The notes below the pieces were generated by a model that was given only the letters and a program-made list of their open reading frames with translations, was not told the DNA's origin and did not search any database. The position numbers and the translations under genes are program-made. This document shows positions 37,101-45,403 of a stretch of 64,000 nt of DNA, piece after piece; the stretch's first letter is position 1; the number at the start of each line of letters is the position of its first letter. Origin of the DNA: Acrocarpospora catenulata (GTDB lineage Bacteria > Actinomycetota > Actinomycetes > Streptosporangiales > Streptosporangiaceae); NCBI RefSeq assembly GCF_018476525.1, contig NZ_JAHCST010000010.1, forward strand, positions 62,001-126,000, in the 5' to 3' direction.

Positions 37101-37465
37101 GCCCGCACGGTGGCCTCGAAGCGGAGCGCGTCCACCTGCTCGGGGGCGGCGCGCAGCGCGTAGCCGGAGGCGACGGTGACCAGCAGGCGGTTGGGGCCGC
37201 CGCGCGGGCGGTTGGGTTCCAGCACCCGGCGCAGCCGCGAGATGTAGACCTGCAACCCGGACTGGGCGCCCTTGGCGGCGTCGTCGGCCCACAGGTCGAA
37301 GATCAGGGTGTCGACCGGCACGACCTGGCCCCGGGCGACCAGAAGCCGGGCCAGCACGGCCCGTTGCCGCAACCCGCCGAGGTCGAGTTCACGCTCGCCT
37401 CCGGCGTCATGGTCGGCGTCGTACGCTTCGACCGGTCCCAGAACCCGGAAGACCACCTTGCTCAT
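34115..37465 (-). CDS. AfsR/SARP-type regulator with AAA ATPase and TPR
   Basis: The protein has 1116 residues from ATG 37465 (a GTG four codons earlier is possible). It has an OmpR-type winged-helix DNA-binding domain (about 5-105), a BTAD domain (about 110-255) and an ATPase with GGDAGAGKST near 330 and LLLSLEDLHWAD. A long TPR-like C-terminus follows. SARPs bind direct repeats near -35 boxes and activate genes, mostly antibiotic clusters. No biosynthetic cluster adjoins it, so its targets are probably remote. The 91 bp to the next gene hold its promoter. Confidence 0.93.
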   Translation of the reverse strand: MSKVVFRVLGPVEAYDADHDAGGERELDLGGLRQRAVLARLLVARGQVVPVDTLIFDLWADDAAKGAQSGLQVYISRLRRVLEPNRPRGGPNRLLVTVASGYALRAAPEQVDALRFEATVRAAGERLDENPQTARARLETALGLWRGTPYSDFADQPWAEAEVTRLSEMRLVARERHADAGLRLGLHAETVPDLEALTTEHPLREEGWRLLALGLYRCGRQGDALAALRKARNTLADELGIDPGPALRKMESDILAQDPGLDLAAAPRRPETTATWPPRPVEVGSLPPLEAEPFVGRDTELTTLAGAAPRAKSGRLTIAVIGGDAGAGKSTLLRQLAAQLESHGWLAAGGACPDSPATPPGWAWVEVLRTLIARRGAGEYGALLAPLLDDHAPDTGDDETSGSFRLHRAVGGYLSGVAREAPLLLSLEDLHWADDQTLALLRALPSLLAASRVLLVVTCRDNELNDPQRDVLAALARLGPVRVELDGLSPANTAELARAICHRDVDDEVVAAIVERTGGNPFFVKETVRLWEAEADISEVPSGVRDVLRRRIARLPEKAQQILLQAAVIGRDVDVDVLVDISGDEDLVVDAVEAALLAGLVTEPGPGRLRFDHGLVRDTLYSDASRLRRSRLHAAVGSVIEIRNPGDVAALAHHYDLAGTAETAAKAVRYAGLAAEQASSRFAHREAASQWERAIAAFDRAGGRPGKDRLELQLRMIRALALSGDMAAARAHRRDAMDVALPLGDLELTARVAAALAVPHKGIARDFTRTAWEIVDVTEKALLELPAGEQELRASLLATLALELEGSATPRGEQASLEAEELARASGDPGLLAMALSGRLRQSYTMAQVDEREDIGRELLRVGAESGQIAVQTLAHLVLLECAAARGDFAEADRQLAFAERLGRQYDLPAPAAVGAWYAGQRLMIAGDYEGAERAYRNAARLTARAGMLEGRQDLPLIATFCLHLVQGRAAEMADTLGEAHQRGAKWTLDAYAVTLAAGGHLRDARAVAATREPVRGDFLYELAMTWRALAGLLLDDGDRVREAYTALKPFNDRIAGAGTGVVALWPVARTLGDLAARLGLPEAAAHYEKALAVARRVGVTRWVTEAEQALGHGVR

Positions 37466-37568
37466 GTCAGGCGCCACGCTATGCGTGCCGCCGAACTGTG
37501 CACAAGCTTCTAGACATGGCCGACATCCTCACCTATCCACCGCCGTGATCGTCCATTGTCTCTCAAGA

Positions 37569-38630
37569 TCACGGTGTTGGCGCATGCTCCCGTGCTCTGG
37601 GCACCGGGGCCTGTCTGCGCTTGCGGAGCAGCGTCCAGCCCCCCAGCGCCAGCCCGCCCCACGGGATCTCGATCGTGTACGTCCAGAAGCCGAACAGCAG
37701 CGCGGCGGTGGTGGCCCCGCCGGCGGGCTGGCCGAAGGCGATGAGCAGCGCGGCCACCCCGCCCTCCATGATCCCGGCGCCGGACGGGGTGATCAGCGCC
37801 GAGGTGAGCACCCGGCTCAGCGCGAACACCGCCACGGAGGCGGCCAGGCCGGGGTAGGCGCCGGTGGCCTGCAGGCAGAGCACCATGATCAGCCATTGCA
37901 GGCCGAGAAAGAGCACCATGCCGATGGACAGCCCGGGCCACCGGGTGTGCAGCACGTCCGCGGTGTCGGCGCGCAGCCGGTGCAGGGCCTCGGAGACCGC
38001 GTGCCTGGCCGGGCGGAACCGGTGGGGGAGGGCCAGCGCCAGGGCGTCCAGCACCCGGCCGAGCACGGCCGCCGCGCGGTCCCAGTACAGGGCCGCCGCG
38101 ACCACCGCGACCAGCACCAGGATGGAGACGCCGCCGACCCAGCCGGCCTTGGCCACGGTCGGGCTGAGCACCTGGCCGGACATCACCAGCGCCAGGATGC
38201 CCACCGCCGGCAGCAGAAACCGGAACAGGGTGTTCCAGATCCCGCTGACCAGTGTGGAGACCACCACCGCGCGGAGCGGGAAACCCCAGCCCTTGGTCAT
38301 CGCGATGGTCATCGCCACCCCGGCGGCGCCGCCGAACGGCAGCAGGTTGCTGACCGCGCTCCCGGCGGCGTTCAGCGTCAGCCCCTGGGGGATGGTCAGC
38401 CCGGGCAGCGAACTGGTCAGCACCACGCTGTAGGCGACCAGGCTGCCCAGCCAGACGGCGGCCATCAGCGCCACCATGCCCCAGTTCAGCTGGCCGAACT
38501 GGTGCCCGATCTCGGTCCACGACACATGCTTGCCGGTGAGCCCGCCGACGATCTCCGGCAGGAACACGATCATCAGCACGGCCAGCGCGAGTGACGCGCC
38601 TGACAGGATCACCCGCAGCCATTTGTTCAC
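37569..38630 (-). CDS. Lysylphosphatidylglycerol synthase-type transmembrane protein (UPF0104)
   Basis: The protein has 353 residues and about eight membrane helices, without the C-terminal aminoacyl transferase domain of MprF. The helical pattern and conserved elements (LNAAGSAVSNLLPFGGAAG; TPSGAGIMEGG) match the flippase half of LPG synthases and the AglD-like group. It probably flips a lipid or lipid-linked glycan. It lies 19 bp after the PIG-L gene on the same strand and could work with it on a glycolipid. Confidence 0.85.
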   Translation of the reverse strand: MNKWLRVILSGASLALAVLMIVFLPEIVGGLTGKHVSWTEIGHQFGQLNWGMVALMAAVWLGSLVAYSVVLTSSLPGLTIPQGLTLNAAGSAVSNLLPFGGAAGVAMTIAMTKGWGFPLRAVVVSTLVSGIWNTLFRFLLPAVGILALVMSGQVLSPTVAKAGWVGGVSILVLVAVVAAALYWDRAAAVLGRVLDALALALPHRFRPARHAVSEALHRLRADTADVLHTRWPGLSIGMVLFLGLQWLIMVLCLQATGAYPGLAASVAVFALSRVLTSALITPSGAGIMEGGVAALLIAFGQPAGGATTAALLFGFWTYTIEIPWGGLALGGWTLLRKRRQAPVPRAREHAPTP

Positions 38631-38649
38631 CCCACCAGTCTGCCCGGTG

Positions 38650-39450
38650 TCAGCCGGGGTGGGCGAAGGGGTGTTTCAGCCGGGTGCCCGGCGGGAGGTC
38701 GCGGCGCACGTACCATTCCGTGCCGAAGACGTAGCGGAACAGCGGGGGCGGGATCTTGAGCAGCGCGCCCAGGGTGCGGTCGCCGTCGCCGCCGGTGGCC
38801 TGGGTGGCGTGCGCGGCCATGGCGGCCCGCTTGGCGGCGGTGTGGCGGCGCACGTTGACGCGGTGGGTGATGTCGGCGCCCGCCGTGTAGGCGCTCTCGA
38901 AGGCCCTGATGTCCAGCTTGGGGTAGAACCGGGAGGCCAGCCTGATGGCCTTGAGCAGTGGGTCCCGGTTGACCGTGGCCTCCAGCAGGATGGGGGTTCC
39001 GGCGATCTCGGCCGCCCTGGCGCCCACCCGGTGCACCATCACGTGGTCGGGGTGGCCGTAGCCGCCCGCCGGGTCGTAGCTGGTGAGCAGCTCGGCGGTC
39101 TCCTCCTTCAGGATGGCGGCCAGCCGCTGCGCGGCCTCCTCGGTGTCGGCGTCGATGAAGGCGTTCTCCGGCCGGTCCTGCGCCACCCCGCCGTCGGCGG
39201 CCAGGCCGGAGTCGGCGTACCCGAGCCGGACCACCCTGGCGCAGCCGAGCCGCGCGGCGGAGGCGTAGAGCTCGTTCATCCTGGCCGCGCCCAGCTCGTC
39301 CCCGTGCGGGATCTCGGCCAGGCCGCGCTCGCCCGCCGTCGCCACCACCAGCACCACCCGGTGGCCCTCGGCCGCCAGCATGGCCATCGTCCCGGCGGTC
39401 AGCAGCGCCTCGTCGTCGGGGTGGGCGTGAAAGAACACCGCTGTCTTCAC
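38650..39450 (-). CDS. PIG-L family N-acetylglucosamine deacetylase
   Basis: The protein has 266 residues from the GTG at 39450; the open frame runs 29 codons further upstream. Zinc-binding motif HAHPDDE is near the start and GYGHPDHVMVHR near residue 140. The enzyme class removes acetyl from GlcNAc-type sugars, as in MshB of mycothiol synthesis and in glycolipids. The divergent GT4 gene and following flippase-like gene suggest one small glycoconjugate pathway. MshB itself cannot be confirmed by eye. Confidence 0.9.
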   Translation of the reverse strand: MKTAVFFHAHPDDEALLTAGTMAMLAAEGHRVVLVVATAGERGLAEIPHGDELGAARMNELYASAARLGCARVVRLGYADSGLAADGGVAQDRPENAFIDADTEEAAQRLAAILKEETAELLTSYDPAGGYGHPDHVMVHRVGARAAEIAGTPILLEATVNRDPLLKAIRLASRFYPKLDIRAFESAYTAGADITHRVNVRRHTAAKRAAMAAHATQATGGDGDRTLGALLKIPPPLFRYVFGTEWYVRRDLPPGTRLKHPFAHPG

Positions 39451-39482
39451 ACCTACATGATCCCATGCTCGGATTGGCCGGG

Positions 39483-39559
39483 CGCGGCCGAGCCCGCCAA
39501 TCCGGAGGAGGGAAGACACAGGCTTCCCGGCGGCCAAGCCCGCCGATCCGGAGGATCGG
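39483..39559. repeat. Two 26-bp direct repeats plus an 8-bp hairpin between divergent genes
   Basis: 39483-39508 and 39529-39554 match at 24 of 26 positions, starting GCGGCC and ending ATCCGGAGGA, 46 bp apart. The second runs into GCCGATCC-GGA-GGATCGGC (39541-39559), a perfect 8-bp hairpin. It lies between the PIG-L and GT4 genes and resembles paired operator sites for divergent transcription. Confidence 0.6.
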
Positions 39560-39562
39560 CCA

Positions 39563-40720
39563 ATGTCACAGTCCCGTTTGATGGGTGTGGTCGGCTCTGT
39601 CAGGCTTGCTCGAGTGCGGATCCTTCATGTGAGCGACTGTTACCTGCCCCGGCTCGGCGGTATCGAGGTACAGGTGGCTGACCTGGTCCGAAGCCAGCGG
39701 GAGGCCGGGCACGAGGTGGCGGTGGCGACCGCGACGCCGGGGGAGCCGCTGCCGGGGGTGCGCCGTCTGATCGCCCCCATGCCGTTCGACCTGCCGGTCC
39801 ACCCGTTCGGCACCGGGCATCTGATCCGGGTGATGACCTCCGCGCGGCCGGACGTGGTGCACGTGCACACCGGTGCGGTCTCCCCGTTCGCCTGGATGGG
39901 GGTGCGCGCCGCGCAACGGGCCGGGATGCCGGCCGTGGTCACCGTGCACAGCATGTGGGACCCGGTCACCCGTGGCCTCTACCAGGGCCTGCGCGCGCTG
40001 GCCGACTGGCGTCGCTGGGGCCTGGTGGCCACCGCCGTGAGCGAGGCCGCCGCCCGCCCGATCCGGGCCGTCGCCGGTCCGGGCGTCCCGGTGCACGTGG
40101 TCTCCAACGGCCTGGACGTCTCCGGCTGGCGCCCCTCCGGCCCCGTACGGCGCACGCCCGGTGATCCCGTCCACGTCGTCGCCGTCGGCCGCCTGGCCCC
40201 ACGCAAACAGCCCGTCCGGCTGCTCAAGCTGCTGGCGGCGGCCAGGGCCAGAACCCCACCCGGCATTGCGATGCGCGCCACCATCGTGGGCGACGGCCCC
40301 GCCCGGGCCTCGATGGAACGCCACCTGCGGGCCCACCGCATGGACTGGGTCACGATGCCAGGCCGCTACACCCGGGAGCAGATTCGCGACCTGCTGGCCG
40401 AAGCCGACGTGTTCGTGGCCCCCGCGCCACGCGAGTCCTTCGGCCTGGCCGCGCTGGAGGCCAGGGCGGCGGGGGTCCCGGTGGTGGCCCGGGCCCAGAG
40501 CGGCGTGGCCGACTTCGTCCGCCCCGGCAAGGAGGGCCTGCTCGGACGGAGCTTCGAGGAACTGGCCGGATCGATCGCCCGCCTGGCCAAGGACGAGGAA
40601 CTACGCACCGCCATCGCCGAACACAACCGGGAAACGACACCGGTGCACTGCTCGTGGCCGGCGGTGCTGGAGGGGTTCGACCGGTGTTATGCGCTGGCCA
40701 GAGGGCTGAGAGTCGGGTAG
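39563..40720 (+). CDS. GT4 family glycosyltransferase
   Basis: The protein has 385 residues. It is a GT-B fold retaining enzyme: GGIEVQVADLVRSQ for N-terminal substrate contacts, SNGLDVSGW at the hinge, VGRLAPRKQP starting the donor domain, and the ESFGLAALEARAAG donor motif with both glutamates. It transfers a sugar from an NDP donor to an unknown acceptor on the cytosolic face. The start is uncertain; a GTG at 39614 gives a start directly at VRILHVSD, where the fold begins. It is divergent from PIG-L. Confidence 0.9.
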   Translation: MSQSRLMGVVGSVRLARVRILHVSDCYLPRLGGIEVQVADLVRSQREAGHEVAVATATPGEPLPGVRRLIAPMPFDLPVHPFGTGHLIRVMTSARPDVVHVHTGAVSPFAWMGVRAAQRAGMPAVVTVHSMWDPVTRGLYQGLRALADWRRWGLVATAVSEAAARPIRAVAGPGVPVHVVSNGLDVSGWRPSGPVRRTPGDPVHVVAVGRLAPRKQPVRLLKLLAAARARTPPGIAMRATIVGDGPARASMERHLRAHRMDWVTMPGRYTREQIRDLLAEADVFVAPAPRESFGLAALEARAAGVPVVARAQSGVADFVRPGKEGLLGRSFEELAGSIARLAKDEELRTAIAEHNRETTPVHCSWPAVLEGFDRCYALARGLRVG

Positions 40721-40910
40721 TCGGAAGAACGCATGGGAAAGGCTGTCAGGGCCGTGCCGAACCTAGAAAGGGAGGATTCGGCCGGAGGGAGTGCGCAGGT
40801 CTAGGGGGACGGGGCGGCGGGGCGGCCGGGGCCGCTGGATGATCTGGACCCTTTTCACGGATGCGCTCCTCTCATCGTTTGGTCTCAGCTTTCCCACATT
40901 CTTGGCAAGA

Positions 40911-41744
40911 TCACGCCAGGCGGGTCACTTCTACCTTGACTACTTGTCTTCCCGCAGGTGGTCCCTGGTAAATACCTTTCAAAGGGGGGACGTCAGAGTA
41001 ATCTCTCCCCCGAGCTACCACGACGTGTGATTCACCCACTTTTGAGCGGTTGGTCGGGTCGAGGGCGACCCACTCCCCGGCCCAGTACTCCACCCAGGCG
41101 TGGCTCTGCCCGACCACCGGCTCGCCGATCGGCGCGTCCCGGCTGGGGTGCAGGTAACCGGAGACGTACCTGGCGGGAAGCCCGGCCGCGCGGAGCAGGC
41201 CCACGGCCACGTGGGCGAGGTCCTGGCAGACGCCCTTGCCCAGTTCCCAGGCCTCCCGCGCGCTGGTGAGCACCCCGGTCGAGCCTGGTACGTACGCCAC
41301 CCGCTCGTGCACCGCCCAGGTGATGGCCTCGGCCGCCTCGTGCGGATCCCGGCCGTGCACCTGGGCCTGCGCCACGTCCGGGGCCATGGTGGTGCGCTCG
41401 GTGGGCCGGAGCATCTCCGCGATCGGCCCGTCGATCTGCCGCAGCGCGCCCCAGCTCAGCGGCTTGGACAGCGGCCGGGGTCCGTACGTCTCCACCCGGC
41501 TCACCGCCTCGATGGACAGCGAACGGTGCGCCTTGGGCAGGTCGAAGACGCTGACCTGGGTGCCCCAGTAGTCGCGGTAGGTCCAGACCGGGGTGGCCGG
41601 CCGGATGGTCAGCCGCTGGGCCAGGGTGGTCTGACCGTGGTCGTCCACTGGGGTCATCCGGACCTCGTTGTAGGAGGACTCCGCCTCCCCGTCGTACTCC
41701 ACCTGGGTCAGGTGGCGGATCCTCACACGCCAGCCGGCTTCCAC
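40911..41744 (-). CDS. Transglutaminase-like cysteine peptidase-fold protein
   Basis: The protein has 277 residues from GTG 41744, which has GGGAGG 6 nt upstream and lies inside the preceding gene (22-bp overlap). The N-terminal domain (bacterial transglutaminase-like N) starts IRHLTQVEY. The catalytic triad is Cys in GVCQDLAHVAVG, His in SHAWVEYW and Asp in LDPTN. It is third of a coupled operon with ATP-grasp and alpha-E genes. This trio is a known association predicted to make or edit amide bonds on an unidentified substrate. The 190 bp downstream (40721-40910) show nothing clear. Confidence 0.9.
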   Translation of the reverse strand: MEAGWRVRIRHLTQVEYDGEAESSYNEVRMTPVDDHGQTTLAQRLTIRPATPVWTYRDYWGTQVSVFDLPKAHRSLSIEAVSRVETYGPRPLSKPLSWGALRQIDGPIAEMLRPTERTTMAPDVAQAQVHGRDPHEAAEAITWAVHERVAYVPGSTGVLTSAREAWELGKGVCQDLAHVAVGLLRAAGLPARYVSGYLHPSRDAPIGEPVVGQSHAWVEYWAGEWVALDPTNRSKVGESHVVVARGRDYSDVPPLKGIYQGPPAGRQVVKVEVTRLA

Positions 41745-42706
41745 TCCGCACCTCCCATTCCCGGGGCCATCCCCCACGCCTGCACGCCAAGCTCCCAGCG
41801 AACCGTGGACACATGCTGGAAGAACCGGTCGGTGATGGCCTCCGAGGCGATCACGCAGACCGCCTGGAGGGCCGCGAGCAGCTCGGGCAGCTGCTCGTCC
41901 AGGTCGGCCACGTCCGCGTACTCCAGGCTCATCCGGACCCGGCCGATGGCGGCGCGGGCCGCGTCCGACATGCCGGCCCGGTCGTGGTCGGGGGTGAGCT
42001 CGGCCAGGCACTGCTCCGCGGTGGCCAGCGCGTGCATCACCGAGCGCGGGAAGAGCCGGTCCAGCAGCAGGAACTCCAGCACCCGGCGGGCGTCGCCCCG
42101 GTGGGTCCGGGTGAACGACTCGTCGGCCCCGCACGCCTCCAGCAGCAGCCGCCAGTTGGGGGAGCTCGGGTTGGCCACCGCCTCGTAGTGCACCGAGAGC
42201 AGCCGGGAGATCATGTCCACCCGCTCCAGGCTCCGGCCGAGCACGATGAACCGCCAGCCGTCGTCCCGGCTCATGGTGGCGTCGGCCAGGCCGAAGAACA
42301 GGGCGGCCCGCTCCCGCACGTACCGCAGGTAGCCGTGCGGGCCCAGGCGTTCCGCGCCGATCTGGCGGAGCGGCAGCTCGTTCCAGGTGACGTTGAGGCA
42401 CTCCCAGACCTCGCTGGAGACGATCTCGCGGACGCCGCGCGCGTTCTCCCTGGCGGCCCGTACGCAGCCGGCGATGGAGCCCGGGGTCTCGGAGTCGTAG
42501 GCCAGCCGCTGGACCATCGTCTCGGTGGTCGGGGCCTCCGCTCCGCCGTGGCCCAGGGTGGCCAGGACGGTGCTCCAGTCCTCCTCGCCGACGAGGGTGC
42601 GGTGCAGGGAGACGTCCAGCAGGCGGGCGATGTCGTCGGAGCGTTCGACGTACCTGCCGATCCAGTAGAGGGTCTCGGCGATGCGGCTGAGCAGTTCCCT
42701 GGTCAC
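41723..42706 (-). CDS. Alpha-E domain protein (DUF403)
   Basis: The protein has 327 residues. The GTG start at 42706 overlaps the ATP-grasp stop by 4 bp (GTGA), so translation is coupled. It is all-helical, with the family start LSRIAETLYWIGRYVERSDDIARLLDV and the central FFGLADATMSRDDGWRFIVLGR. The alpha-E domain always accompanies the permuted ATP-grasp enzyme; no independent reaction is known. Confidence 0.92.
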   Translation of the reverse strand: MTRELLSRIAETLYWIGRYVERSDDIARLLDVSLHRTLVGEEDWSTVLATLGHGGAEAPTTETMVQRLAYDSETPGSIAGCVRAARENARGVREIVSSEVWECLNVTWNELPLRQIGAERLGPHGYLRYVRERAALFFGLADATMSRDDGWRFIVLGRSLERVDMISRLLSVHYEAVANPSSPNWRLLLEACGADESFTRTHRGDARRVLEFLLLDRLFPRSVMHALATAEQCLAELTPDHDRAGMSDAARAAIGRVRMSLEYADVADLDEQLPELLAALQAVCVIASEAITDRFFQHVSTVRWELGVQAWGMAPGMGGAEWKPAGV

Positions 42707-44259
42707 TGCTGGGCCCCCTCTTCGTCCCAGGCGGCGCTTCTGGTGGGCTCCCAGTGCACGGGCGCGGCGATGTGCGGGTCCGGTGGGGCCGTACGAGGGC
42801 CTGGTTCGGAGAGCACCCAGGTGTCCTTGGAGCCGCCGCCCTGGCTGGAGTTGACCACCAGTTCCCCTTCCGGGAGGGCCACCCGGGTGAGGCCCCCGGG
42901 CAGCAGCCAGACGTCGTCGCCGTCGTTGACGGCGAACGGCCGCAGGTCGATGTGGCGGGGGCGGGGCAGGTCGCCGATGAGCGCGGGCGAGGTGGACAGC
43001 GCCACCGGCCGCTGCGCGATCCAGTGCCGGGGGTCGCTGCGCACCGTCGCCGCCAGCCGGGTCAGCGTCTCCTCCGACGCCTTCGGGCCGATCACGATGC
43101 CCTTGCCGCCCGCGCCGTCCACCGGCTTGAGCACCAGGGTGTCCAGGTTGGCCAGGACCCACTCCAGGGTGTCGGCGTCCTCCAGCCGGTAGGACTCCAC
43201 GTTGGAGATCAGCGGCTGCTCGCCTAGGTAGTACTTCATCAGGTCAGGCACGTAGGTGTAGAGCAGCTTGTCGTCGGCCACCCCGTTGCCCACCGCGTTG
43301 GCGATGGTCACCGTGTTGGCCCTGGCCGCGTTGAGCAGCCCCGGGCAGCCCAGCGTGGAGTCGGCGCGGAAGTGCAGCGGGTCGAGGAAGTCGTCGTCCA
43401 CCCGGCGGTAGATCACGTGCACCGGGCGCTTGCCGTGCGTGGTGATCATGTAGACCCGGTTGTTCTCGCAGACCAGGTCACGGCCCTCGACCAGCTCCAC
43501 GCCCATCAGCCGGGCCAGCAGCGCGTGCTCGAAGTAGGCGGCGTTGTAGACCCCCGGGGTGAGCACCACCACGGTCGGGTCGGTGACGTTGCTGGGGGCG
43601 GCCTTGCGCAGTGCCGCCAGCAGGCGCGGCGGATACTCGTCCACCGGCCGCACCCGCTGTTCGGCTCCCACGCCGTCCCGCCCGGGCCCCGCGAACAGGG
43701 CGGGCAGCGTGCGCATCATGGCCAGCCGGTTCTCCAGCACGTAGCTCACCCCGGACGGGGTGCGGACGTTGTCCTCAAGTACGCAGAAGTTGCCGGACTC
43801 ATCGCGGATGATGTCGATGCCGGCGATGTGCACCCGTACGCCGTTGGCCGGCCTGATCCCGTCGGCCATGCGGTGGAAGTGGGGGGAGGAGTGGAGCAGG
43901 CGCCACGGCACCACCCCGTCGTGGAAGACCTGGCGTCCGCCGTACACGTCGGCCAGGTACGCCTCCAGGGTGCGCACCCGCTGCCGTACCGCCCGGGCGA
44001 TCAGGTCCCATTCGGCGGCGTCGATCACCCGGGGGATCAGGTCCAGGGGGAAGGGCCTTTCCTCGCCCGCGTAGTCGAAGGTCACACCACGATCCGTGAA
44101 CACCCGTGCCAGCTGGTCGGCCCGGTAGCGGAGCTCGTCGGCTCCCAGGGGTTGCAGGGCCGCGAACAGCCCTTGGTAGGGCGGGCGGGGCACTCCCGGC
44201 CGCTCGAACATCTCGTCCCATGCATTGGCCAGGGCGTATGAGTCGAATATGTCCGCCAT
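42703..44259 (-). CDS. Circularly permuted type 2 ATP-grasp protein (DUF404/DUF407)
   Basis: The protein has 518 residues, the usual length. Hallmarks are IDIIRDESGNFCVLEDNVRTPSG (metal and nucleotide contacts; acidic ExN), VLTPGVYNAAYFEH, and VLKPVDGAGGKGIVIGP with the ATP lysine and Gly loop. It is expected to activate a carboxylate with ATP and join it to an amine. It is first of the three-gene operon. A 10-bp inverted repeat at 44288-44330 lies upstream of the ATG. Confidence 0.93.
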   Translation of the reverse strand: MADIFDSYALANAWDEMFERPGVPRPPYQGLFAALQPLGADELRYRADQLARVFTDRGVTFDYAGEERPFPLDLIPRVIDAAEWDLIARAVRQRVRTLEAYLADVYGGRQVFHDGVVPWRLLHSSPHFHRMADGIRPANGVRVHIAGIDIIRDESGNFCVLEDNVRTPSGVSYVLENRLAMMRTLPALFAGPGRDGVGAEQRVRPVDEYPPRLLAALRKAAPSNVTDPTVVVLTPGVYNAAYFEHALLARLMGVELVEGRDLVCENNRVYMITTHGKRPVHVIYRRVDDDFLDPLHFRADSTLGCPGLLNAARANTVTIANAVGNGVADDKLLYTYVPDLMKYYLGEQPLISNVESYRLEDADTLEWVLANLDTLVLKPVDGAGGKGIVIGPKASEETLTRLAATVRSDPRHWIAQRPVALSTSPALIGDLPRPRHIDLRPFAVNDGDDVWLLPGGLTRVALPEGELVVNSSQGGGSKDTWVLSEPGPRTAPPDPHIAAPVHWEPTRSAAWDEEGAQQ

Positions 44260-44287
44260 GTCCGGAGCGTAGGAAACCGATGTTTCG

Positions 44288-44330
44288 CGTGAAGTCCACG
44301 ATTGTTTCGTGTATTGGTCGGGACTTCACG
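44288..44330. promoter_or_regulatory. 10-bp inverted repeat upstream of the ATP-grasp operon
   Basis: CGTGAAGTCC (44288-44297) and GGACTTCACG (44321-44330) are perfect inverted copies, 33 bp apart, three helical turns. This is a plausible two-site operator within the 88-bp gap; the spacing is too long for a terminator. Confidence 0.55.
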
Positions 44331-44347
44331 GGTATTGCGGCACATCC

Positions 44348-45382
44348 TCACCGTCGGCGCAAGATGAAGTGCGCCTCCCTGTCGCCGCCACCTGCGGCGA
44401 CAACCGCCCAGATGCCCTGGGCGGTACCGGGGATGCGAGCAATTGAGACCTCGGTCACCGTCTGGGGGTCGTAGTCACGCTGGTCGGGGATGGGGAGTTT
44501 GGGGCCGTAGGAGACCGAACCCGAGGGGAGTTTGACGAACATCGCGCGGTCGCCGAGGTTGAGGTTCACGCCACTGGCCCACACCTGGCCGGTGCCGTCG
44601 CTGGTCAGGCCGGTCAGGCGGCCCTTGGCGATGTGGAGGGGGAACTGCCGCCAGGTCTTCCCGTTGTAGCGCAGGGCGATGGGGCTGGTGCCCGCGTAGC
44701 CGACCGCCCAGACGTCGTTCTTGGCCACCTGCCAGACGCGGGTGAGCACGCCATTCGGGATGGAGGGCAGCTGCTCGGCCTGCCAGGCGTAGCGGCTGCC
44801 GTGGATGATCAGCGGCTGGGTGCCGGTGGAGCCGACCGCCCAGACGTCGCCGGTGGCGCGGCGGGCGGTGATCGCGTTCAGTTTCCCCGCGGCGGAGTAC
44901 GCCGGGTAGAAGCCCCTCGTCTTGGTCCAGCCGAGCACCACGGCGGAACCGTCAGGCGTGGTGCCGGCGAACCACGGTTGCCCGGACACCGCGACGTCGT
45001 TGACCCGGTGGTACTCGGCGGCGCCGAACGGCTGGTAGGTCGTCCACTTGACGCCGTTCCAGTGTGCGGCCCCGGCCGTCGTGCCGTTGCCGACCACCCA
45101 GACGTTCCGGGCAGAGTCGGCGCTGACCCCGTCCGCGTGGTCGGTGCCCAGCCGCACGTCGAGCTTGCGCCAGCGGGTGCCGTTCCAGCGTTCCACCACC
45201 GGGCAGCCCTCGCTGTCCTCGGCGCTGCAGCCGTACCCGACCGCCCAGGCGTCGCTGCGGCCGGTGGCGGCGACGTCGAGCAGGGCGCTGGCCCGGTCGA
45301 GAGCGGGGCCCTTGACGATCCGCCAGTCGGCGGGGGCCGCCTGGTGGGGGACGAGCAGGGACAGGACCAGCAGAAGCTTCAT
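44348..45382 (-). CDS. Secreted beta-propeller-like protein
   Basis: The protein has 344 residues with a short signal peptide (MKLLLVLSLLVPHQAAPA). The mature part repeats a DxWAVG element about every 45-50 residues (DAWAVGYG, NVWVVGNG, DVWAVGST, DVWAVGYA, QVWASGVN), as in multi-bladed propellers. The function is unknown. It is preceded by the allophanate hydrolase gene on the same strand after 21 bp. Confidence 0.75.
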   Translation of the reverse strand: MKLLLVLSLLVPHQAAPADWRIVKGPALDRASALLDVAATGRSDAWAVGYGCSAEDSEGCPVVERWNGTRWRKLDVRLGTDHADGVSADSARNVWVVGNGTTAGAAHWNGVKWTTYQPFGAAEYHRVNDVAVSGQPWFAGTTPDGSAVVLGWTKTRGFYPAYSAAGKLNAITARRATGDVWAVGSTGTQPLIIHGSRYAWQAEQLPSIPNGVLTRVWQVAKNDVWAVGYAGTSPIALRYNGKTWRQFPLHIAKGRLTGLTSDGTGQVWASGVNLNLGDRAMFVKLPSGSVSYGPKLPIPDQRDYDPQTVTEVSIARIPGTAQGIWAVVAAGGGDREAHFILRRR

Positions 45383-45403
45383 GCGGGTTTAGATGCTTGC
45401 TCG

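Noticed and set aside
34115-37465. SARP regulator as marker of a local antibiotic cluster
   Set aside because: Neighbouring genes are housekeeping or envelope genes; no PKS, NRPS, terpene or tailoring enzymes are present.
40721-40910. Possible small gene between the GT4 and transglutaminase genes
   Set aside because: Only short frames with no ribosome site or recognisable product.
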